A stretch of 64,000 bases of DNA from positions 5,918,767 to 5,982,766 of the forward strand of contig NC_056004.1 in the NCBI RefSeq assembly GCF_018446385.1, given 5' to 3'. Source of the DNA: Zingiber officinale (lineage: Eukaryota > Streptophyta > Magnoliopsida > Zingiberales > Zingiberaceae). The position numbers were made by a program, and so were the translations under genes. This document shows, piece by piece, positions 32,466 through 44,294 of this stretch; within the stretch, counting starts at the first letter, position 1; each line of letters begins with the position of its first letter. The notes under the pieces are model-generated. The model did not search any database. It saw nothing but the letters and a program-made list of their open reading frames with translations, and was not told the origin of the DNA.

Positions 32466-33848
32466 TGTTGATGCAAGGAACACCAGACGATCAAACTTGA
32501 GGTTTGATTATGGCAAAGAGATCAAAAGTTAAGATGTCTTGTGATCTAACAAATTAAACTAAGTTTGCAGAAAAGTCCTAAGTGTTTTAGGCAAAAGTTC
32601 TAGTGGACTATATGCAAGTGGAAAATCCTAGGGGGAGGGATGTAATCCTAGGTTGTGGAAAGTTCTAACTGCGGTGAGGCAACGAAGTCCTAGTTCGGGG
32701 GACTGGGCGAAGTCTTGGCAGGTCGAGAGCTTTTGGGCGAAATCCTAGAGTCGAGACTCTAGGTGAAAATCCTGGGGGTCTCAGACACCAGGTCGAAGTC
32801 TGGACGGGTCATGAAACGAGCGTTTAGCAGAAAGTCCTAAAGTCTCGGATGCTAATTAAGTCCAAATGGTCTGGAGGACCAATCTGGCAAAAGGTAATTT
32901 CTTGTAAAAGGAGTAGGTGAGGGCGCGTTTCCCGAAGAGGGAACAGTAGACGCCACTTCGACCTAGGCTTTCTGGGAAATCCAAAAGTTAGAATCGGAGA
33001 GTCTGAAGACCGTCAAAGTTACATTTTATACCATTTGCCTATTTCTGTAACTTTGTTTTGCAGGAAACTAATATTTTGCAGGTTGAAGTTTACAACCTTG
33101 ATCGATCGACCGAACTTTTAGATCGGTCAACCGAACCCCGGAGATCATATTAGCTTCCAGCTAAGTTTCAACCAAGGGATCGGTCGACTGAACCTCGGAT
33201 TCAGTCGACCGAATGGTGGATAGACGCTGACTCAATCAGACGGGGTTGATCGGAGTAGGTAAGCTAGCGAGGAAAGCGGGACTAGTCGACCAACCGACGG
33301 GATTGGTCGACCGGACGAAGATTCTATCCGAAGCGGCAACATCTGGACGGAAAGTCAGGCGAGTTGAGCAGGTTCGGTCGACCGATCAACGTCGAGTCAA
33401 ACATGATCCCGAGATCAGTGGATCTAGATCAGGTCCAACTCGACTATAAAAGGAGGCCTCGACCTAGCACTTCGTGACACCGAAACTGAACAACTTCTAC
33501 TCTCTTGTGCGCTACTTCGAGACGATTCGACGATGTCTAAACACTGCTCCAACAATTGACGAACAACTGCTAATCGTTTGTTGTCAGTAAACTTTGTTGT
33601 TAATTTCAATACTTGTAATTGCTATCTCTATAAGATTTCTCGAACTTATAGTGATTATCCAACGAAAGCGATCAACGATCGCGAGTCTTGAAGTATGAGT
33701 CATCATAGGTTCCAAACTAAGTAAATTCTACTTATGTTTGTGATTGTGTTTTTATTTTCCGCTGCGTTTCATTCTATGCTTTCTGAAAAAAAAGATGAAA
33801 TAGTCACAAGCGCTATTCATCTCCCCTCTAATGCGCATTGATCCTATA
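32466..33848 (+). repeat. R1 3' LTR
   Basis: Preceded by AAAAAGGGGGAGAT. Matches both parts of the split 5' LTR. Has GGTCGACCGAA-type palindromes (about 33100-33390) and CTATAAAAGGAGG near 33444. Ends ATCCTATA. Confidence 0.88.
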
Positions 33849-34757
33849 AAAATTATATTTTAATTTGGATTTTTTTGCTAAAACAAAATGTGAGAGCAAT
33901 TAAATAAATTGATGTATACTAGGGATTGAAGTAAAGAAAAATTTACGTAAGGGGTGAGAATAAATTTTTACTGACGTTGGGACTCGGGTGAGAGTTGAGT
34001 TTGCATGTGTCAATCGAGTCATGCAATACAATAATCAATTCACATGCATATATTGCACTATTTCACGCAAGGAAAAGGTATTAATTGATTGGAACAAATC
34101 CAATCGACTAATAAAACATTTTAATGTATTAGAAACTAATGAAATCAATTGATAAAGCTTTTAATCGATGGAATCATTCTGTCGTGAATTTAAGACGGTT
34201 AATTAATTAGAAAAAAAATTCTCAATCAATTAAGATTATTTTAATTAATTGATCGATCATTACAATCATGATTTCAAACTGTTGATCAATTGACAATAAT
34301 TGTCAATCGATTAGTAGTATTAAATTGATTGATCTGATTGATTAAAATCGATCTCATATTTCATTCAGTCTTGTTAATTGATTGGCAAAATTTATCAATC
34401 GATTGATATCAATTGAATATTGGGTAATCGATTCAGCTCGATTTTGTTTATAATTTTAGACTTAGTAATCGATTGACTGAGCAGGCCAATCGATGGTCGG
34501 CCAATCGATTGAGTCATTAGGATTTGACAAAAAAATTAGGTTAAATATAACAGTTCTTACACTGTTCTTTGTGTTCTTCAAGAACTAAAAACATAGAAAA
34601 GCAAGTCTTTTCTAGATTTTGATATCAAGAGTTTTCAATGATCAAACATGATATATACTACAAAATCCTAATCTAGCATCAACACAACAAATGGAAGAAA
34701 AAATTCCAACTTTATTACTATAAAAACGATGAAATAATGCTGGACTCTAATACCATA
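33849..34757. other. Repeat-like DNA with many CAATCGATTG-type palindromes
   Basis: Between about 34060 and 34515 cores such as CAATCGATTG, CCAATCGA and ATCAATTGA recur many times. At 34743-34757 the minus strand reads TATGGTATTAGAGTC, resembling a Copia primer-binding site, with a TGTTAG terminus starting at 34758. This may be the edge of a minus-strand LTR element; no matching second LTR was found in the window. Confidence 0.4.
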
Positions 34758-35200
34758 TGTTAGTTCTTGAAAAACCTAAGCTATATAAATTCTAAAATAT
34801 AAGAACTCACATATAGGAAATATAGAAAATAAAAAATCAGAAAATATAGGAAATAAAAAATAAAAAGATCTAGTTTCATCAATTAAATACGACATAGATC
34901 AAAATAATAAGAATTGAATTTATAGAGCCGTTGTCTCAAGCGTCGTCTTCGAATATGGAATCCCTGCGAAAGAAGAATGATAAGAAGGTTAGTCTTCCAG
35001 AAGACTTAAGGTTAAGGGCATCGAAAACTCTTTTGTCAATAGGGAATAAGGAGTCTATCAAAATTGTCTTAATTTTATGGGGACTAATCTATTATATAGT
35101 ATACGTCTATTATTAGTATATAGATGATAATGAATATAGGTAATAAATTCTATATATAAGAGGTTCACATCCAATAGTCTAATAATAACCTTAAGTTAGA
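34758..35200 (-). repeat. Possible LTR fragment beside the primer-site-like motif
   Basis: Starts TGTTAGTTCTTGAAAAACC directly beyond the minus-strand TGGTATTAGAG motif. The far end and target duplication could not be set. AT-rich and non-coding. Confidence 0.3.
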
Positions 35201-37459
35201 TCATAAATTTTGATACTGTAACTCTTAAATCACATATGAACCACGTTAAAATCCAACCCAAACTGTATTGGTGGTGCATCAATATACGTACATATTCACA
35301 TAGGCATGCAAGAATATATAGAAAGAGACACAATCATCCTTCGTCCTCAAATTGGTCCGATGATAGAACCCATGCAAGCAAAGGACGCATTCTCTATGCT
35401 GATTGCTGCACATGGCTTGGGCTATGGCACATAATTTGCTAAAAGACGGGCAACTGCTCACTCTCTAAAGCACATAAAGCATCTCTTCATTCAAATCAAT
35501 ATAAGTATATATTACTATACAAGTCAATTATTGGAATTGGTTAATATGATACAGTAGACATGCAGGATCAACTCCTTTCGCTGTTAGCTCGAAGGATAAA
35601 AGTAGCATAGCAGAGGAGAAGATCAAATCAATCATCAGCTACCTCGGCCTCCAAATGGATGGGGCATTAAATTTGACGATCCAAAACTGGCTGGCCAATC
35701 TCAACACACAGCAAGCATGCGGGCATGTGACAAGGTAAAGAATCATGGTCCCGAGCTCCGTTACGCGCGAGAGCAAAGAGGTGGGCACGCGCGCTCGCCA
35801 TGGGCCATGGCCAACCGTGCATGTTCATGCATGTTTAGACTGAAAAGGATCCAGACTCCAGAGAGATTAGGTGGTTCTAATTAATTCACCCCCCGATTCC
35901 GTGAAAATAATGATGACAACTAATTGAAATGTTTATTATGACATCTATGTTCGGAAGAAATTGTACTAAATTCAATGTAGGACGTACCTTGCAGCTAGCT
36001 AGCAACTGAACCATAAATTTGCTTGGAATGCAATTTCATCCCTGGTAACCAGCTGTGTCTCGATCCAATTCACTCGCTCTCCCTCCTGTCATCTCAATGA
36101 TGGGACGGCTTTCCTTGTTTCCCGGAGGGAATAAATCACCCAAACAAAGGGGAAAAAAGTCCTCCGTCTTCTCTTAGCAAGTCATGCAACCTACAAAATA
36201 ACTAGCTTATAACAGCTTCAATTCCATGTTCCCCACTTTGTCCGATGACTCACAAATTAAATCTACTACGCCAGAGGAAAGGAGTCTATTTCTTTGATTG
36301 ATTAGTGGATTTTGACAGTCAAGATTGAGCATTTAGGTGACTGATCGTTTTGCCGGTGTAGATCAAAGTTTGCAGAAGAAATATATCTCCGCTGTATCCA
36401 TTGCAGTGCAAATTAAAGCTCCGTAATAACTCACACTTGGTAGTTCGATGTCAGCCTGGAGCATTATTGACAATGTTGATTGCAGGGCACCGAGTATGCA
36501 TGTTTTTTTGGAGCTCTATATTTTGTTTTAACAGTGTGTGCGACTAAAACAAATATTAAATAAAGACTATACTAACTGGATTGTAAATAATTTTTTTTAA
36601 AAAACTCTTCATATGAGATTAGATTTGGAGTGAAATAACTGGTTCGGACAGGAGAATTGACTTCCAGCATGACACATGCTCTTTCATTACTCCATAACCC
36701 TGACCGGACTTAAAAAGTGTCAGGTTACACACGAGGGAAGTGATAAAAAGGAATTAGGATGGAAGAGAGTTTCACAGGTCTTAATTGGGCCTTCAATGAT
36801 TTGTTTTATGAAGAATATTTATTTAAACGAGTGAGAATCATTTAAATGGGGGCAACAGTGAGATGGAGGGTTACGTCCGTACAGATAGTAATAGGATGCG
36901 TCTCACCTCTTCAACGCCAATATTTCCTCCGTTCACGGGATTTTAAAGGCGAATTATAATGAAACTTAAGCCGGGCTGGAGAGGTACATTTTGCCTCGCT
37001 GTATTGCATGTGAGGCCGTTTTGGCTCCATTCCTTCTACGGGATGAGAGAGAAGCAAAGATTTCGATAGAAGCAGAGCATGAGATGAGATCAGAGTGAGT
37101 GTATTCATGAGTGAGACACCCCCCCTTCTCTCTCTGTTCCTAAATCTATGTGGTATAGTGTTGTAGTCTCACTCACTGTCCTTCGAGTCCAAGTTCACCA
37201 ACAAAGCCTCCGTTGCCCAACTGGCAGTCTTAATTTTTCATGTGCACCGAGGAAAGCAGGGTGCTGGGAAGAAAGAATGGCATGGGCATAAGGACAAAGC
37301 TAGTCTCCGGTTTGGTTCTCATGCTCTTCATTTCATCTCTCTCCGCTTCTCTTCTCCCCCCTCTCCTTCCCACTGCTTCCCACCGCCACACCTACGTACA
37401 CTGAGGGACACATAATATAGAAACTGCAAATACTGCTGGGTAGAGATCAAATACCGATC
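35201..37459 (+). promoter_or_regulatory. Intergenic DNA and 5' flank of the SOFL gene
   Basis: Mostly single-copy-looking DNA with no other gene recognised. The last ~500 bp have CT-rich stretches (for example 37325-37380) typical of plant 5' leaders. No TATA box placed with confidence. Confidence 0.4.
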
Positions 37460-38194
37460 ATGCTGGGGGAGGAGTTAGATGTCAGCTCAGAGTGCAGCAG
37501 TGGATGCCAATCGGGTTGGACAGCTTACTTAGACCACTCCTCCTGTGGCTCCTCTCTGTCTCTAGAGTACAAGAAAGGTGATGACTCCTTGGAGGAGGTG
37601 GAGGAAGAAGACTTGTCCATGGTCTCCGATGCATCCTCTGGGCCTCCTCACTTTCTTGAACAGGATGAGCTCTCCCTCCGCTGTATCAACTCCCGCACTT
37701 GCTTGGAAGGAAATGGCTTGGCCAAGTGTGGTAGTGCCAAGAAGAGGCGAGTTGAGCCAGAACAGCAATGCCAGGAGCATTACTCTTCTCTGTTGGATGA
37801 CACTGCCAGTTCACCTCTCCTCGGCCAACCCAAGGTATGTATGTGAATCTGGGTTATGTTCCACTTCGCTTGCTCTCGTTTGTCACTAACCTCTGAGGGT
37901 TCACTCGTATTGCAGGCCATCTTAGCTGGCGAGGACAGCAGCAGCTGCATGAAGACTCCCATGGAAGGGGATTTGGAGTTCTCTGGTGGCTTCTCAGCTA
38001 CCCATTTCAAGGTACATATTTCTTTCTCCCATAAGCGCTCACTTCACAACATCTGCCGGTGTTGCTTTTTGTGTCTTAATTGGTAGTCAAATATTGAGCA
38101 GAGAAACAATACGACAGAAAAGCAAATGGGCTTCCTTCAATCCACTTCTCTAGTGAAGCCAATACCTGCAAGACCAGTTAAGAGATTTCCATGA
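37460..38194 (+). CDS. SOFL: SOB FIVE-LIKE (SOFL) protein
   Basis: Exons 37460-37834, 37916-38011 and 38087-38194; both introns (81 and 75 bp) are phase 0 with GT...AG ends. The product is 192 residues. Two SOFL motifs are clear: SSGCQSGWTAYLDHSS (about 13-28) and EDLSMVSDASSGPPHF (about 50-65), separated by an acidic linker. A basic patch AKKRRVEP (about 92-99) could serve nuclear entry (inference). The C-terminus is basic (VKPIPARPVKRFP). SOFL proteins are small plant-specific proteins linked in Arabidopsis to cytokinin levels; the biochemical role is unknown. Exons 2 and 3 have no homology anchor I recognise, but both junctions are clean and a single frame runs to the stop. Confidence 0.9.
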
Positions 38195-41100
38195 TCAGCA
38201 TTGTCTCGTGTTAATAATAAATAAATCAGGTTACGCGTGTGGTGTGTTCTCTGACTCATTCTCGTTTGCTTTGGTTTGTTCGACTTCTATAGATGTCAAG
38301 GAAAGAAAGTGGAAAGAAGATTTGAAGAGATTGATCCTATATCCCCTGCTCAGTAGAAGAATCAGAAGGATGAATCTAAGAGATCTCAAAGAGATCTTGC
38401 TTAATTTTTTTTTGTCGTCTCACTCTCCGTCTCCTCTCTGTTATTTTTCTTGTGGCATGTCAATGTTGTTGGAAGCAAACAGTGGCATGCCAACGTAGTT
38501 GGAAGCAAGCACCCTAAGCAACAGAGGAGGAAAAACAGAAATAAACAGTCTTCTGTTTTCTTTATTTTTTTTTTTTAACTTCGTTTTTTTTGTCATGAAT
38601 GGAGGTAACCACATGAGGCTCGGAGGTTTTGTACAGTTATGGATCCATACTTACCATGATCTTTCTCATTCAGCATCATCTCCAACTTTCCACGAGCACT
38701 CCAAATAGAACATGCCCATGGTCGATCCACAACCTTCCAGCCTGCCATCACGTGATTAGAAATATATCAGTTAACTAATTTATTTACTGCTACAATAATA
38801 TTATAATGCACAGACCAAAAACCCTTATCCAATCAGCAAATTTCCCAAGTGCTACGACATACCAAATGGTGGACAACAAGAGTTACCATAGGATGTCGCT
38901 TGTCAACAGAAGTTACACTCGTAGTCACAGTCATAGTCGCTTTCATTATCAGCGTGACAGAGGAACAAAACACTTACCCGTTGATGGGTAAGATCGAAGA
39001 TTTAACTCCCGATGAATGTTAACGAGTGGTACATGTCACTCTCTTGCGAAAAAATGGAAAAAGAAGAAAAAGTTGAACGTTTCCTGCGACTACGACTGCC
39101 TGCTGCTTTGTATCAAAAAGGACGCATGCATGACAAATTTATCCATAGGAGGTTTGATCCAACAACAAAGGACACGTGAAAGAGAAACATGGGTACCTTG
39201 TTTTGGCTTAAGTGCAATCCTTGTAGGATTCTTTTACTGTTTCCTGAAGGGCCCAAATTCTTTGAAATTTCCTTTCTTTTTCAAATTCTCTGAATTGCTA
39301 TCCAATTGAAAGCGATATTGATACTAAAGCCTGGGCTTATTTCTCATTTGAGTGATCCTTTCACAGAGATGGAGAACACAGTGGTCTTTTCTTCCCAGTA
39401 GACATAGTACGGGGATAAAACAGTGTCTGTGTTTTTGAGGACAAAGTTCACAGGTGCTGCACCCTTTATTTAGTCTAACCAAAGCCTAGGTTTACTTGGT
39501 TAATTTGAAGGAAAATTCCAACAAGATGCCCTTGAGCAAGTGCCAGCCAGACCCCCATACAGGATACTTGTGAACTTTTAAATCTGAGATCCTTCCTTTA
39601 AATCTTCCATGCCCGGAGCATGTGGCAAATATAAATATAATGATCCCTCAACTCAATGAAGCTCAATATCTTCGTGTCTCCAAATTTTTTTTAAGGTCTA
39701 GTGCCTACAACACTGTCCCCTTTGGAACTGTCTTTGTCCATGTGTTCGTGCTACTATGTAATTAAATTAATTCTCCAGTCAATCATGCCCGTGGAGCACT
39801 TGGAGTTTGGAATGTTCACCCATTTCTACTGTTGTTCTCCTCAGTTTCATTTAAAAATAATCTATCAGCGGAGAGAGAACAGAAGACAACTAAATAAATG
39901 AGGGCCAGCCTTGCTGCAGTCACCTACGTGGTATGGAATAAACATCCCATTGTTTCCAATCACCCCAACCTTCTCCTAAACTCTCTCCATCATAAATGGA
40001 TTTGGTTGTGCCATCAAGTTATCACCAGAGATGGGTCATTCATTGAGAGGATTGGGGAATGGCGAGGGTGTAGCACTTGCCTTGCATGTGTGCCCAACCA
40101 TCACACTACTCTTCATGTGAGCACGTGCACAGTCACACAGGCACATACTCTCACATGCGCACATGTGCACGTGCAATTAATGCGTCTTTCGATGCCGGTC
40201 TCACCTCAAACACAGGCCTCATGTGCACTAGGTCTGAGGCTCTTAGCTCCATAGACTCTTAATCCGAGACATAAGCACAAGCGGAAGTAACATGCTACCT
40301 TGGTAATCCCGATCACCTTCTCAAAGCGTGATAGTAGATTTACTGACTATTGTTCAACAGCAGCAACGGAAGGCAAATTAATTCTTTGACCAGATTAGTT
40401 TCCATCTGAGAATGTTAAACCTGCATTCCTTTGAGTTTGTTGCATAGGAGAGCCCCAACCCCATGTAATCAATGCGCAAATCTGTTTAAAAGCGAAAGTG
40501 AGGCTCTTGATGATCTATTCATCAGGGAGCAAATGAAAACTAAATAAAAACTACCATCTTGAAGTCACTTTAAGGAGTCTTTCCTGCTCCAGAAATCTTA
40601 AAATCACTAAAGAAGAATCCCCCAAAAGGACGGTCAATCAAGGTCTGGGATAACTTATAAGAAGAGACATTATTAATGGGAAACATCAACCCTTGAAAAC
40701 AGTTTTCAAATTGACCATATATCAATAGGAAGATTTTTCCTATTGAGAGAACTGTTCACTCCATCCTTTTTCCAAAGAAAAAAAAAGAAAAAGAAAGTTT
40801 TTTCCCCCACAATCTCTAGTTTGTCTTGCAATAATTTAACAGACTTAACAATCTATCAAGCGCAAAATATAAGGACAGGACAAAAGGGACCTGGCTGCAG
40901 AAAGTAATAAGAATGTCTGAGCAAATGAAGTTCATCACAAGGATGCAGCTTTTGACTTAGTCCAGGGATCCCACAAGTTCAAACAAGACTTAAACTAAGG
41001 CACAAACATATGCGACAAGAACCACAACGCCCCAACTTTATGACTGCTTTACTCATCATTATCGTCACCTTTATCAGCATCGCAGGCCACTCATCACGTG

Positions 41101-41330
41101 CTGGTTCTGATGTTCATTAGATAAATCACTCCGATCAAAAGCGCGAGGGATAATTTAGCAGAATTCATCGCTGGCAGTGGCTGGCAAGGCTATTCTAAAC
41201 ATCTGAAAGTTATTCCTTTCACTAAATTGATCTGGTCCAGGTTATTGATTGACGGGCCAATAAATCAATAGGAGTGTTCTGGCCAAATATCATAGATAGT
41301 CAGGTCACTAGTCAATGAATGATCCGACGT
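38195..41330. other. SOFL 3' flank and intergenic DNA, no gene recognised
   Basis: Several short open stretches occur, none with a recognisable domain. Near 40110-40180 there is alternating purine/pyrimidine sequence (CACATGCGCACATGTGCACG). Confidence 0.55.
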
Positions 41331-41744
41331 GTGCGCACTTCAAAGATCATTGGTGAAGAGGATAAGGAGGATTTGAAACACACTTCAAGAGATTTAGACG
41401 GGCGTTGGAGAGTCTTGATAAGCCACTCCAACACTTAAATTAGGATTTGCTTAAGGTATGAAAAATAGAGTGGGAAGAAGAAGCAAGCGAGAATTTGATG
41501 GTGCTGAAAAAGAGAGTGCGTGACCAAATCTGACAGTCGTTAGTTGTCTCTCTATCTACTAGGCACCACATGTTTGAAGGAGGGTATCTAAGGAATCAGA
41601 TTTGACAACCACATAACCACTTCTCCATTCACCAATGCCACGTGTTCTAGAATATTCGCTATTGTTGTCTGCATCATTTGGAAAAATGGTCTCGTCAATG
41701 AGAGTTTAGTGTGAGTCAGATCGATGTTGAGTAGTCTTAAGAAT
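41331..41744. repeat. Repeat-like DNA resembling the 12.5-kb region
   Basis: Carries the box CACTCCAACACTTAAATTAG near 41430, like CACTCCAACGCTTAAGTCAG near 12560. Ends and family not determined. Confidence 0.35.
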
Positions 41745-42320
41745 AAATAAAGTCGACGACTAAAGCCGAGGCAGGGAGGATGTCGATGACTGAGACAGAG
41801 GTAGAGATATACTGGGATCTTAGATTAAAGCATGGAGGATGTCGATGACTGAGCTTGAGAGAGGATGATGCCGGGATCTGAGATTAAGATTGAGACACGG
41901 AGAGTATTAGCAATTAAGGTTGAGAGAGGTGCGATATCGAGATATGAGATTGAGGTGTGAAGGATGTCAGCAACTGAGGCCGAAACATGGAGAGTGTCGA
42001 CGATTGAGGTTGAGAGAGGTGCGATGCCTAGATATGAGACTGAGGTGTGGAGAATATCGACGACTAAGGTTGAGACATAGAGAGCGTTGATGATTGAAGC
42101 CGAGAGAGGTGCGATGTAAGGATCTAAGACTGAGACGTGGAGAATGTTGACAACTGAAGCCAAGACATGAATGGTGCCAAATCTAGGACTGAGACTGAGA
42201 GGATGTCAATAATTGAGATCGAGACATGGAGGAATGTAGATTGAGAGAATGTTGAGATCTAAGCCTAAGAGGATGTCTAGTTCCGGAGCCAAGACATGGA
42301 TGATGTCGGATTTTGAGGCC
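41745..42320. repeat. Minisatellite of alternating ~60- and ~30-bp units
   Basis: Units carry variants of GATGTCGATGACTGAG, TTGAGAGAGGTGCGATG and GAGACATGGAG. After the first units the pattern alternates long (~60 bp) and short (~30 bp) forms, a ~90-bp higher-order period. A minus-strand open stretch at 42163-41825 is a by-product of the repeat. Confidence 0.8.
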
Positions 42321-44070
42321 AAATAGTAGTAGTTGTCTTATCTTCAAGCAAATCCTTGGGATGAAGGCACTGAGAAGGTTCGATCAAATTCAAATCCCAT
42401 CTGAACTAGGTCTGATTTTTTTTGCGTCAAGTTTAACTCATCTTACTTTGATTCACAGCACAACACCACTTTTGACCATATGAGTCACATGGGAGCTGCA
42501 GGATCCCACCACATCAAGGAGAATTTTGAGGAAAGCAAGAGGAATATAGTAGCTTCTCTTCGAACAGATAATTGGTTTTTAATTTCGTTCTTGAGCAACC
42601 ATCTGACTTCCAAAGAGAGTCATGTCTTCTACTACATCAACTACATATCTTGGGCTCCACATCAACAGTGAAAATTTCATCATGGAGGCATCCTAGATAA
42701 ATGCATTTGCTTTAGTCTCGGCTATTTTGTATTTTAACTATTCATCTTGTTATAGTAGTAACTAATTTTTATTGAAAGAGTTTAGGGAGTCCGTCCACCA
42801 GTGGCTGACGTATACGTAATATTATAGGAAGTGAACCAAGAGTTCTACGCTAAGTTTCAGTGGAACTAAGTTTATAGCGGGAAAAGTCGTGAATACATAT
42901 GTGATTTTTTTCCCATCAATAAATAAATAAATCTTTGAGTCTCTTCTCTAAACAAATCATAAGTGGTTAACTAGTAGGTGTGCAGCAGGTATTCCAAGAG
43001 TAGCAATCCGGCTATATATTTGTCCCGTGATTTAGGCACCTGGGAAATTAACTGAAAAACAACTACGTAAGTGGTCGTTTTTGTCTTTGATGATTGTGAC
43101 ATGGCTCTGATGACCACTCCAAGTCGACTTTTGGACAATGACAAGTTTAGGTCATCCAATTCTCCAAGGTTTTGTTCTGAAGGAATGGGACTTCTAGCAA
43201 GAGGTGGACCACCCTAACTAAGCAGGACAACTAAGGGACAGCCTTAAGTTTTCCTTCAGTTCTGAGCTCTGACACCTCGTATCGAGACAGGATTCAACAG
43301 GTAATAACTGCTAAAATGTCCTAATATACAAATCAGAGTTCAAAACAATAATCAGAATATGTAAACAATTTACGAAGGGCAATGAACACTTTAGATTTCC
43401 AAACTGTAATTAGCCATAAAAAATAAAATAAAATGACTAAAAATGCTAAGGTTATTAAGAATTTAGATTATACTTTGATGTTCAAACCAACATAAGTAAT
43501 CCAGAACTGGTCAGAGCTCCCACGACATCAAATTGTCATGTTTGATTAACATAATCAGGTATTTTGACCCTGCAAGCATAAGGGGACAAACATATTGCCA
43601 ATACCCACCAAGTGAAGAGACGAATCAAGAAGCTCAAACTCAAGTGAAGAGACGAATCAAGATGCTCAAACTCTATTTTCCCAGGGAAAAAAAAGAAGCT
43701 GAATAAAATAGCATAACAAACATGTAAGATCTCTAAATATTTGTGTACCGCCTGGATGTAATGCAAGCTCAATCCAGGAACAAAATTTGTCTCTGAATCA
43801 CAAAGGTCCATCAGCATCCTAGGAGAACTCTGGTCTCAGATCATATTCTGACTATCTACTCATTTCTGAAGTACAATTTATACAAACAAACCAATGCTTA
43901 TTCTTCCAAATTAAGAATAATCATAGTCCTTCGTTTCCATTTTGAAGTAATATTTAGTTTCTACAGACAGTGGCATGAACAAAGCTCAAAAAACATAATT
44001 AACCATCAATTTCTAGCCTGGATGCATTACTAGTTCAATTATCCAAATCAGAATAAACTTCAACAACTAA
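42321..44070. other. Intergenic DNA, no gene recognised
   Basis: A 24-bp segment near 43621 is repeated in tandem (around GTGAAGAGACGAATCAAG). Short open stretches at 42480-42671 plus and 43536-43817 minus have no recognisable domain. Confidence 0.55.
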
Positions 44071-44294
44071 CCATCAATTATAGCATTTATTGATGCTGCT
44101 TGAGCAACATAGGGTGTCCCTCTTCTTGGGCCTTTGAATCCAGAAGTACTAGCGGAGGCCTAAGAAACCACTTGACCTCCTACATTAGTAATACTTACAA
44201 TAGTATTGTTCAAACTTTCTTGAACATGAATAATTCCTTTTGGTATTCTACATCAATTCTTACGTGAACTAATACGTCCTATGTAAACCAATTA
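44071..44294 (-). pseudogene. rps11: Plastid rps11 fragment in nuclear DNA (NUPT)
   Basis: Read on the minus strand this resembles the first half of plastid ribosomal protein uS11: GGACGTATTAGTTCACGTAA, then [19 protein letters not shown] and TSGFKGPRRGTPYVAQAA. The residue that is normally Trp in the SWxSAGT block is a stop codon (TAG), there is another stop near the start, and the match ends after NAI, well short of the usual ~138 residues. The plastid neighbours rpoA and rpl36 are not recognisable nearby. Best explained as an old transfer from plastid DNA. The nucleus-encoded mitochondrial S11 family is a poorer match. Confidence 0.75.

Larger units (their letters stand above)
14976..33848 (+). 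mobile_element. R1: old Copia-type LTR retrotransposon, gag-bearing, hosting nested insertions
   Basis: The 5' LTR is split by R2 (14976-15469 and 22880-23768); the 3' LTR is 32466-33848. The LTR end ATCCTACA is followed by a primer-binding site TTGGTATTAGAG (Met-tRNA type), and AAAAAGGGGGAGAT precedes the 3' LTR. The flanking 5 bp are gaaat and aaaat, a target duplication with one mismatch. The internal region has gag-like sequence (about 24060-24800 and 28773-29640) with an altered CCHC knuckle near 28880 and a hydrophilic stretch, then AT-rich non-coding DNA. I see no protease, integrase, reverse transcriptase or RNase H. The LTRs differ at roughly one site in eight in a sampled stretch, so it is old. 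Defective: gag is split by R3 and has several further breaks. Confidence 0.85.

Noticed and set aside
41825-42163. Minus-strand open frame of 112 codons
   Set aside because: Periodic translation of the minisatellite.
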